NCBI GenBank assembly: GCA_903909505.1
Contig: CAIVVZ010000073.1
Location: 1 to 43,836, forward strand
Source: an uncultured Desulfobacteraceae bacterium
Lineage (GTDB): Bacteria > Desulfobacterota > Desulfobacteria > Desulfobacterales > Desulfatirhabdiaceae
Direction: 5' to 3'
Length of the DNA stretch: 43,836 nt
Made by a program: the position numbers and the translations under genes. Under the pieces are notes generated by a model. It did not search any database, was not told the DNA's origin, and saw nothing but the letters and a program-made list of their open reading frames with translations. The first letter of the stretch is position 1, and every line of letters starts with the position of its first letter. Shown piece by piece: positions 36,410-43,836 of this stretch.

Positions 36410-37112
36410 CCCCCCTGTTATTGAAATCACGGATCTGGTCAAGTCCTACCGCCGGGGCAACCAGTCCATACCCGTTCTGGAACATCTATTCCTGAGCATC
36501 GAAGAAGGGGAATTTCTGGCATTGATGGGACCATCGGGTTCAGGTAAAAGCACCCTGCTCAACCTCATTGCGGGACTGGACCAGGCGGATTCCGGAAGCA
36601 TCCGGGTCGGCGGCCAGGAGATCACGGGACTTTCGGAAGTGGCGCTGGCAGCCTGGCGCGCCGGTCATGTGGGATTTATTTTCCAATTTTACAATCTGAT
36701 TCCGGTACTGACCGCGTTTGAAAACGTCGAACTTCCCCTGATGCTGACCGGCCTTTCCAAAAAAGCGCGAAAAGCGCATGCGGCAACCGCCCTTTCCCTG
36801 GTGAACCTACAGGACCGGATGGACCACTATCCCCGTCAATTGTCCGGCGGACAGCAGCAGCGGGTAGCCATTGCACGGGCGGTGGTCACGGACCCCACCA
36901 TTCTTGTGGCGGACGAACCCACGGGAGACCTGGACCGGTATTCCGCCGAAGAGGTTCTGCGGCTCATGGATCAGCTTTGCGGTGAACTGGGAAAAACCAT
37001 TGTCATGGTCACGCATGACCCCCGTGCAGCCCGAAAAGCCCACACCTTGAAATATTTGGAAAAAGGCGTTTTATCCGATGCTCCTGAAATTACTGTTCCG
37101 GAACGCCTTTAG
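36399..37112 (+). CDS. ABC transporter ATPase, MacB/LolD type
   Basis: The product has 237 residues from TTG 36399, with AAAGG 6 bases upstream; an in-frame TTG at 36378 is an alternative. Walker A GPSGSGKS (44-51), Q-loop FQFYNLIP, signature [15 protein letters not shown], Walker [13 protein letters not shown] and switch VMVTHDP are intact. It energises the FtsX-type permeases downstream. The start lies inside the adaptor gene's end, and its 3' end overlaps the first permease by 35 bases, so translation is coupled. Confidence 0.94.
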   Translation: MPSNPPVIEITDLVKSYRRGNQSIPVLEHLFLSIEEGEFLALMGPSGSGKSTLLNLIAGLDQADSGSIRVGGQEITGLSEVALAAWRAGHVGFIFQFYNLIPVLTAFENVELPLMLTGLSKKARKAHAATALSLVNLQDRMDHYPRQLSGGQQQRVAIARAVVTDPTILVADEPTGDLDRYSAEEVLRLMDQLCGELGKTIVMVTHDPRAARKAHTLKYLEKGVLSDAPEITVPERL

Positions 37113-38232
37113 GCACCGTCTGCGGGCGCTGTTGACCATCGGAGGCATTGCAGTGGCCATTCTGGCCTTTGGCTTGCTGCGAACCGTCATCAGCGCCTGG
37201 TATGCCGGCGTAGACGCTTCATCCGCCAGCCGTTTGGTTACCCGCAACGCCATTTCCCTGATCTTTTCGCTACCCCTGTCCTATAAGGAGAAAATCCGCG
37301 GCGTGGACGGCGTCAGCATGGTTTCTTATGGAAACTGGTTCGGTGGCATATATATCGATGAAAAAAATTTTTTCGCCAATTTCGCCATTGAACCCAGGTC
37401 CTATTTTAACCTGTATTCGGAATTTCTGTTGTCAAGCGATGAAAGCACCGCATTCTTTCGGGAAAGAAAGGCCTGCGTGGCGGGTCAAAAATTGGCCAGG
37501 CGCTTCGGCTGGAGAATCGGTGACATCATCACCCTGAGGGGAACCATATTTCCGGGCAACTGGGACTTTGTCCTTCGCGGCATTTACCAGGGAAAAGACA
37601 AAAACATTGACGAAAACCAGTTTTTATTCCACTGGGATTACCTCAACGAAACCCTCAGGAAAACCACTCCCCGCAGGTCGGATCAGGTCGGATTTTACAT
37701 GATCGGCTTGAAACGGCCGGATCAGGCTGCCGCAACCTCCGTAGCGGTTGATGGACTATTCAGAAATTCCTATGCCGAAACCCTTACCGAAACCGAAAAA
37801 GCCTTTCAGATGAGCTTTGTTTCCATGAGCGAGGCCATTATCACGGTCATTCTACTGGTCTCCTATGTGATCATTGTCATCATCATGGCAGTGGTGGCCA
37901 ATACCATGGCCATGTCGGTGCGCGAGCGCATGGGCGAGTTCGCGGTATTCAAGACCCTGGGTTTTGGCTGGGGATACTTTGTCGGCCTTATTCTGGGAGA
38001 ATCCCTCACCCTGACAGCCATCGGCGGATTGCTGGGCATCGCCGTCACCTTTCCCACAGCCAGTGCCTTTGGTCAGGCGGTCGGCCAATTTTTTCCGATA
38101 TTTCACGTTTCCACGGAAACCATTGTAATGGATATGGCGGCGGCAGCCCTGGTCGGAATCGTGGCCGCCGTCATCCCGATCTGGCGGGTCGTGCAGGTTC
38201 GCATCGCGGATGGCCTGGGAAGGATCGGGTAA
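37078..38232 (+). CDS. FtsX/MacB-family ABC permease 1
   Basis: The product has 384 residues. One N-terminal helix (about 16-36, LLTIGGIAVAILAFGLLRTV) is followed by a large periplasmic MacB_PCD-type domain (about 40-250) and three C-terminal helices (about 260-370), with SVRERMGEFAVFKTLGFGWG at the coupling region. Members of this family drive mechanotransmission rather than simple transport, often moving lipoproteins or peptides from the periplasm. The 35-base overlap with the ATPase is long. Confidence 0.92.
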   Translation: MLLKLLFRNAFRHRLRALLTIGGIAVAILAFGLLRTVISAWYAGVDASSASRLVTRNAISLIFSLPLSYKEKIRGVDGVSMVSYGNWFGGIYIDEKNFFANFAIEPRSYFNLYSEFLLSSDESTAFFRERKACVAGQKLARRFGWRIGDIITLRGTIFPGNWDFVLRGIYQGKDKNIDENQFLFHWDYLNETLRKTTPRRSDQVGFYMIGLKRPDQAAATSVAVDGLFRNSYAETLTETEKAFQMSFVSMSEAIITVILLVSYVIIVIIMAVVANTMAMSVRERMGEFAVFKTLGFGWGYFVGLILGESLTLTAIGGLLGIAVTFPTASAFGQAVGQFFPIFHVSTETIVMDMAAAALVGIVAAVIPIWRVVQVRIADGLGRIG

Positions 38233-39399
38233 ATGAACCTGCTCTTTTTCTACAGCCTGAGAAATCTTCTTACCCGAAGGCTGACCACAGCCCTTACCGC
38301 ACTTGGCATGGCCCTGGTGGTGTTTGTGTTTGCGGCCATCATCATGCTGGCCGAAGGGCTTCAGAAAACCCTGGTCGATACCGGCTCTTACAACAACGTC
38401 GTGGTCGTTCGAAAATCCTCGGGATCTGAAGTCCAAAGCGGCATTGACCGGCTTCAGGCTTCCGTTGTCGAAACCCAGCCAGAGATCAGTACGGGACAGG
38501 ACGGCAACCAGATGATCGCCAAGGAAATGGTGGTGCTCATCACCCTGGAAAAGCAGGAATCCTCCAGCCGGTCCAATGTAGTGATTCGAGGTACTTCGGA
38601 AGCCTCGCTGTCCTTGAGGCCCCAGGTTCATATCTTCTCGGGCCGACTGCCCCGGCCGGGCTCTTCTGAAATCATGGTTGGGAAAAGCATTGCAAAAAGA
38701 TTCAAAGGCGCGGGACTGGGAGAATCCCTGTTTTTTGCCCAGCGGTCCTGGCGGGTTGTCGGCATATTTGATGCCGGATCCACCGGCTACAGCTCTGAAA
38801 TCTGGGGAGACGTCAACCAGTTGATGCCTGCCTTTCGAAGACCCGTGTATTCTTCCCTTTTGTTCAATTTAAGAAACGCCGGCGAATTCGAAACGGTTCA
38901 ATCCCGGATTCAGAACGATCCGCGGTTGACACTGGAAGCCAAGCGCGAAACCGTTTACTACAAAGAGCAATCCGAGGCCATGGCCACTTTTTTAAGGATT
39001 CTGGGCCTGTCGCTCACCATTGTATTTTCCATCGGCGCCGTGGTTGGGGCCATGATCACCATGTATGCGGCGGTTGCCACGCGAACCGGAGAAATCGGAA
39101 CCCTTCGCGCTCTGGGGTTTCGACAAGGCGCCATTTTAACGGCATTCCTGCTGGAATCCCTGCTTCTGGGCGCCATCGGCGGATGCACCGGACTCTTTTT
39201 CGCTTCTTTTCTACAGTTACTCACCGTATCCACCACCAATTTTCAAACTTTTTCAGAACTGGCCTTCAGCTTTGCCCTGACCCCCGAGATCATCATCAAA
39301 TCCCTGTCGTTTTCACTGATCATGGGCTTTGCCGGCGGCGTGCTCCCGGCTTTTCGCGCATCCCGGATGAACATCATCACGGCGCTCAGGGAAGCATAG
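38233..39399 (+). CDS. FtsX/MacB-family ABC permease 2
   Basis: The product has 388 residues with the same layout as permease 1: N-terminal helix (about 17-40), periplasmic domain, then three helices with ATRTGEIGTLRALGFRQG in the coupling region and PAFRASRMNIITALREA at the end, close to the MacB/LolC C-terminal motif. The ATG directly follows the previous stop. Two distinct permeases suggest a heterodimer of the LolC/LolE kind. The cargo is unknown. Confidence 0.92.
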   Translation: MNLLFFYSLRNLLTRRLTTALTALGMALVVFVFAAIIMLAEGLQKTLVDTGSYNNVVVVRKSSGSEVQSGIDRLQASVVETQPEISTGQDGNQMIAKEMVVLITLEKQESSSRSNVVIRGTSEASLSLRPQVHIFSGRLPRPGSSEIMVGKSIAKRFKGAGLGESLFFAQRSWRVVGIFDAGSTGYSSEIWGDVNQLMPAFRRPVYSSLLFNLRNAGEFETVQSRIQNDPRLTLEAKRETVYYKEQSEAMATFLRILGLSLTIVFSIGAVVGAMITMYAAVATRTGEIGTLRALGFRQGAILTAFLLESLLLGAIGGCTGLFFASFLQLLTVSTTNFQTFSELAFSFALTPEIIIKSLSFSLIMGFAGGVLPAFRASRMNIITALREA

Positions 39400-39428
39400 A
39401 AAGGCCCCTTAATTCCCGCTTGCCTGTC

Positions 39429-39456
39429 TTGACAGTTGAGGCAAAATGATTAATTT
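39429..39456 (+). promoter_or_regulatory. Possible promoter of groES-groEL
   Basis: TTGACA (39429-39434) is followed after 16 bases by TAATTT (39451-39456), a good -35 and weak -10. The AT-rich leader then runs about 110 bases to groES. No CIRCE inverted repeat and no clear sigma-32 site was seen. Confidence 0.3.
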
Positions 39457-39572
39457 TTAGACAATCTAATCAAAATAAATATAACCATCTAATTTTATAG
39501 TTTATTTAACATTATCGAATTGATACTGATCTTTAACCATTATATAGGAGAGGAAAGGAGAGTCGAACAGCA

Positions 39573-39860
39573 ATGAAGATCAGACCCATGAACGAGAATG
39601 TGCTGGTGTTACGGGTCGAGGAAGAACAAAAAACCTCGGGCGGCATTATCATTCCCGATACCGCCAAGAAAAAACCCCAGGAAGGTAAAGTGATTGCCGT
39701 GGGGTCCGGAAAATCCGGAAAGGACGGCAAACGGATTTCCCTGGATGTTAAAGCCGGAGACCGCATTTTGTTTTCCAAATACGCCGGAACCGAAATCCGG
39801 ATCAACGACATTGAGCACATTTTTATGAAAGAAACCGATATACTGGCAATATTTGAATAA
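39573..39860 (+). CDS. groES: Co-chaperonin GroES
   Basis: GroES (95 residues) caps the GroEL ring during protein folding. It shows [20 protein letters not shown], the mobile-loop region with [17 protein letters not shown], and [16 protein letters not shown]. Length is standard. A purine-rich leader with AGGAGAGGAAAGGAG precedes the ATG by about 10-25 bases. groEL follows after 23 bases. Confidence 0.98.
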   Translation: MKIRPMNENVLVLRVEEEQKTSGGIIIPDTAKKKPQEGKVIAVGSGKSGKDGKRISLDVKAGDRILFSKYAGTEIRINDIEHIFMKETDILAIFE

Positions 39861-39880
39861 TTGACACAACTGGAGGATGA

Positions 39881-41518
<1,638 letters not shown>

Positions 41519-41532
41519 CACATAGTGAAGTC

Positions 41533-41560
41533 TCAGGCCAGGAGTTCTATCCTGGCCTGA
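41533..41560 (+). terminator. Perfect hairpin after groEL
   Basis: TCAGGCCAGGA (41533-41543) and TCCTGGCCTGA (41550-41560) form a perfect 11-bp stem with a 6-base loop, 14 bases after the groEL stop. No U-tract follows, so it may stabilise the mRNA end rather than terminate by itself. The rest of the 317-base gap to the next gene holds only the possible promoter listed below. Confidence 0.6.
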
Positions 41561-41765
41561 ACTCGATAATACCCGCTGAACGATCTAACCAAACAGTCAA
41601 CAATTTTTACAATATGTAAAAACAACCACTTTACCCAGCCCGATTTCATTGCGCCTTCCGGCCCGAAGACAGAGGATGTTTTGATTGCCGAAACGCCAAC
41701 CACAATGCCCTGCTGGAAATGTTTTTTATTGTGCGCTTATTTTCTTTTTTGCATACTTTTTGCAT

Positions 41766-41795
41766 TTGACAGATAAGCAAATGGCTTGCTATGCG
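41766..41795 (+). promoter_or_regulatory. Possible promoter of the stress-protein pair
   Basis: TTGACA (41766-41771) with TATGCG (41790-41795) after 18 bases. The -35 is perfect and the -10 weak. It is 40 bases before the first usp start. Confidence 0.3.
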
Positions 41796-41835
41796 CTCGA
41801 AATCCAAACCCCAGAGCTTATAAAGGAGGTATTCT

Positions 41836-42303
41836 ATGTATCAAACACTATTGGTACCCTTGGACGGTTCCCCCAGAGCCGAGAGCATTCTTCCCCATGT
41901 TGAAAATCTGGCCATGCGGTTCAAGTCAAAAGTGTTTTTTCTTCAAGTTGTGGGGCCGCCGCTTCAATTCGTCAATCCTTCACTTTATGAAACCACCATT
42001 CAGACGGATGTCATCCATGAATACCTGATGGATTTTAAACAAAAGAAGGAAGAAATTGCAGCTTATCTGGCCGGCATTCAGGAGGTTTTTCAAAAAAAAG
42101 GAATTGACACCGGTATTTTTATCGAACAGGGGGCCGTGGTGGAAACCATCATCTCTGTTGCCCAGAGGGAAAATGTGGACATGATCGCCATCGCCAGTCA
42201 TGGCCGGAGCGGGTTATCCCGGGTATTTTATGGCAGCGTGGCAGCCGGTATCATGCAAAAAATCGATCGTCCCATATTGATTGTTCGAGCTCGAAACATA
42301 TAG
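41836..42303 (+). CDS. Universal stress protein (UspA family), copy 1
   Basis: The product has 155 residues with a single Usp domain: MYQTLLVPLDGSPRAESILP, LAMRFKSKVFFLQV, then VDMIAIASHGRSGLSRVFYG with the ATP-binding GX9GS pattern, and PILIVRARNI. Copies of this ATP-binding type form dimers. AAAGGAGGT lies before the ATG. The following gene is a close paralogue, so this is a tandem duplication. The trigger is unknown; position after groEL fits stress response. Confidence 0.95.
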   Translation: MYQTLLVPLDGSPRAESILPHVENLAMRFKSKVFFLQVVGPPLQFVNPSLYETTIQTDVIHEYLMDFKQKKEEIAAYLAGIQEVFQKKGIDTGIFIEQGAVVETIISVAQRENVDMIAIASHGRSGLSRVFYGSVAAGIMQKIDRPILIVRARNI

Positions 42304-42337
42304 TTCTTCATTGTTGACGCAAAGGAGTCATTCCAAC

Positions 42338-42802
42338 ATGTATCAAACCATACTGGTTCCCTTGGACGGATCAGCCAGAGCCGAGCACATTCTTCCCCAT
42401 GTTGAAAATCTGGCCACCCACTACAAGGCAAAAGTGATTTTCCTCCAAGTAATGGAGCCGCTGCAAATCATCAATCCATCCCTTCACGTGACCGGCGCGC
42501 TGACAGACACGGTCAAGGAAAGTCTGAATGACTTCAATCGCAGATATGAGGAAATCAACACCTATCTGTCCGGACGTATAGGAGAATTCAGGGAAAAAGG
42601 CATTGATGTCCGGAAATTCGTGGAACAGGGGCCCGTGGTGGAAACCGTTATTTCCGTTGCTCAGCGGGAGAATGCCGACTTGATCGCGATGGCCAGCCAC
42701 GGCAGGGGCGGAATTTCACGGGTATTTTATGGTAGCGTGGCAGCCGGTGTCATGCAACAAATCGATCGGCCCATGCTGATTATTCGTTCTCGAAACATCT
42801 GA
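42338..42802 (+). CDS. Universal stress protein (UspA family), copy 2
   Basis: The product has 154 residues from ATG 42338 with AAAGGAG (42321-42327); an earlier in-frame ATG at 42281 lies inside copy 1 and is not used. It repeats copy 1 along its whole length (MYQTILVPLDGSARAEHILP, ASHGRGGISRVFYGSVAAGV, MLIIRSRNI) and keeps the ATP-binding pattern. The most divergent stretch is the middle (about residues 45-80). A long hairpin follows. Confidence 0.95.
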   Translation: MYQTILVPLDGSARAEHILPHVENLATHYKAKVIFLQVMEPLQIINPSLHVTGALTDTVKESLNDFNRRYEEINTYLSGRIGEFREKGIDVRKFVEQGPVVETVISVAQRENADLIAMASHGRGGISRVFYGSVAAGVMQQIDRPMLIIRSRNI

Positions 42803-42812
42803 TGGATTTGGC

Positions 42813-42864
42813 GTGAGGGCGGGAGAGCGTGAAATGGTTTCCCTTCATGCTCTCCCGCCCTCAC
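42813..42864. terminator. Long inverted repeat between convergent usp and pxpA
   Basis: GTGAGGGCGGGAGAGC (42813-42828) and its perfect reverse complement (42849-42864) make a 16-bp stem that extends through GTGAA/TTCAT to about 21 bp, leaving a 10-base loop. The right arm is also the last codons and stop region of pxpA. No U-tract is present on either strand, but the position suggests a bidirectional transcript end. Confidence 0.7.
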
Positions 42865-43621
42865 GATTGCCAACCGGAAGGATCTGAATCCCGTTTTCTT
42901 CCAGGGCATCGCGAATCCCGGCCGCCAGTTTCCAAGCGCCGGGCGTATCTCCATGGATACATAGAGTATCTGCCTTAAAACTTATTTCTTTTCCCTCAAT
43001 ACTGGTCAGCATGCCTGTTGTCGCCAGCTTCACCACACGATCCCTGACACTGTCCGGATCATGCAGGACAGCCCCCGGCATGGACCTGGGAGCAAGCTGC
43101 CCGCTGCTCAGATAAGCGCGATCCGGAAAAGCTTCTCGCGCCACGCAAAGCCCGGCTGCGCTGGCCATTTCTTCACAAAGCGATCCGGCCAGCGCAAACA
43201 ATATCAACTCCGGATCGTATGCTTTAACGGCATGAATCACTTCCCGCGCGGTGCGCTCATCCCTGGCCGCCTGGTTGTAAAGGGCCCCGTGCGGCTTGAC
43301 ATGCCGCAGCTTTACGCCGGCTGCCCGGGCAAAAGCAGAAAGCGCTCCGATTTGATACAGGATATAATTTGTAATTTCTCCCGGAAACGTTTCCATATTC
43401 CGCCTGCCATATCCCATCAGATCGGGAAACCCAGGATGGACGCCAATGGAAACGCGGTGCTCCCTGGCAAGCGCAACAGTTTTTGCCATCACGCCAGGAT
43501 CTCCGGCATGATACCCGCAGGCGATATTGGCGGATGTAATAAAGGCGATGATCTTGTCGTCATCACCAATCCGATAACTTCCAAAGCTCTCCCCCATATC
43601 ACAATTTATATCCATTCTCAT
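42845..43621 (-). CDS. pxpA: 5-Oxoprolinase subunit A (LamB/YcsF family)
   Basis: PxpA (258 residues) works with PxpB and PxpC to open 5-oxoproline to glutamate using ATP. Family marks are MDINCDMGESFGSYRIGDD, SANIACGYHAGDPGVM, IGVHPGFPDLMGYGRR, VKPHGALYNQAARDE, EAFPDRAYLSSGQLAPR and TLCIHGDTPGAW. ATG 43621 has AGAGG 5 bases upstream; ATG 43615 is an alternative. pxpB and pxpC are not in the window and a rhodanese-like gene lies directly upstream. Its C-terminal residues REGGRA are encoded within the arm of a long inverted repeat. Confidence 0.95.
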   Translation of the reverse strand: MRMDINCDMGESFGSYRIGDDDKIIAFITSANIACGYHAGDPGVMAKTVALAREHRVSIGVHPGFPDLMGYGRRNMETFPGEITNYILYQIGALSAFARAAGVKLRHVKPHGALYNQAARDERTAREVIHAVKAYDPELILFALAGSLCEEMASAAGLCVAREAFPDRAYLSSGQLAPRSMPGAVLHDPDSVRDRVVKLATTGMLTSIEGKEISFKADTLCIHGDTPGAWKLAAGIRDALEENGIQILPVGNREGGRA

Positions 43622-43679
43622 GGCTGCCTCTTTTGACAAAACAGGTTTTCTCCATATTGGAACGGCAAAGTAAAAAATT

Positions 43680-43836
43680 TCAGACCTTTTTTACCGACAC
43701 GAAATGCTCCTGAAACGCCAGTGCGCCGCCGGCCGGATCCCACTGGTTCAATCCGCCGCTCATCAGTGAAATATCCGATACCCCCTTGCCGCAGGCCCGG
43801 GATTCCGCCGGAATACTTCGCCCAAACCCATGCACC
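43680..43836 (-). CDS. Rhodanese-like protein, C-terminal end (partial)
   Basis: The frame enters from the right window edge and stops at TGA (43682-43680), giving about 51 residues. The segment ACGKGVSDISLMSGGLNQW followed by DPAGGALAFQE matches the end of a rhodanese domain: GGLNQW is the conserved helix start, and an active-site-like cysteine may be the one in ACGKG. The rest is outside the window. It lies 58 bases upstream of pxpA. Confidence 0.6.
   Translation of the reverse strand, partial: VHGFGRSIPAESRACGKGVSDISLMSGGLNQWDPAGGALAFQEHFVSVKKV

Noticed and set aside
39400..39572. CIRCE (HrcA) or sigma-32 site expected before groES
   Set aside because: I looked for TTAGCACTC/GAGTGCTAA and for a heat-shock type promoter and found neither, so no heat-shock element is claimed.
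41685..41903. Open frame across the groEL-usp gap
   Set aside because: It overlaps the well-supported usp start in another frame, lacks a ribosome binding site and crosses the possible promoter.

Overview
The gene set suggests a Gram-negative, respiring, motile bacterium, most likely of the Desulfobacterota (former Deltaproteobacteria). Supporting signs are multihaem cytochromes, a fused ActC-ActD alternative complex III protein beside a cbb3 oxidase, several chemotaxis and hybrid phosphorelay genes, TolC-type outer membrane export, a short GNAT-type acetylglutamate synthase, and a dispersed inverted-repeat element of a kind I associate with that phylum. The lineage call is inference; there is no rRNA or tRNA in the window.

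Bases 1-4400 are a chemosensory patch: the 3' end of one chemoreceptor, a secreted Cache-domain protein, an orphan chemoreceptor tail, CheW, an exported rhodanese, a complete chemoreceptor and a broken receiver domain. Bases 4428-10965 form a tight four-gene operon: TolC-like outer membrane protein, two PhnD-like binding proteins and a large hybrid histidine kinase. Facing it on the minus strand are cheV, leuB and a DAC (DisA_N)-domain protein.

Bases 14823-26726 are a respiratory and copper block. Two plus-strand genes (a small unknown protein and a SafE-type membrane protein) face a long minus-strand series. In transcription order this is a DsbA-like lipoprotein, ActCD fusion, ActF, ActA (multihaem), CcoN, dihaem CcoO, a CcoS-like protein, a lone FixP_N-like anchor, a small membrane protein, a monohaem cytochrome c and the CcoI copper ATPase. 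The natural reading is quinol to ActCD/F/A to cytochrome c to cbb3 oxidase to O2. No ActB is present and CcoP appears split.

Bases 26958-27237 hold a 56-residue protein with ten cysteines, flanked by two perfect inverted repeats. Bases 27272-32785 are a minus-strand run der, rarA, GNAT acetyltransferase, REC-Hpt protein and REC-HD-GYP phosphodiesterase. Bases 33063-34978 hold threonine ammonia-lyase converging on a cytidylate-kinase-like gene. Bases 35195-39399 encode a MacA/MacB-type system (adaptor, ATPase, two FtsX permeases). Then come groES-groEL, two tandem universal stress proteins, pxpA (5-oxoprolinase subunit A) and the 3' end of a rhodanese-like gene.

No CRISPR array, transposase, integrase or prophage gene was seen. 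The most distinctive items are the TolC/PhnD/PhnD/kinase operon, the ActB-less complex III cluster joined to a re-partitioned cbb3 oxidase, a mobile repeat that now forms the ccoO stop and perhaps the ccoS ribosome binding site, and the cysteine-rich cassette.
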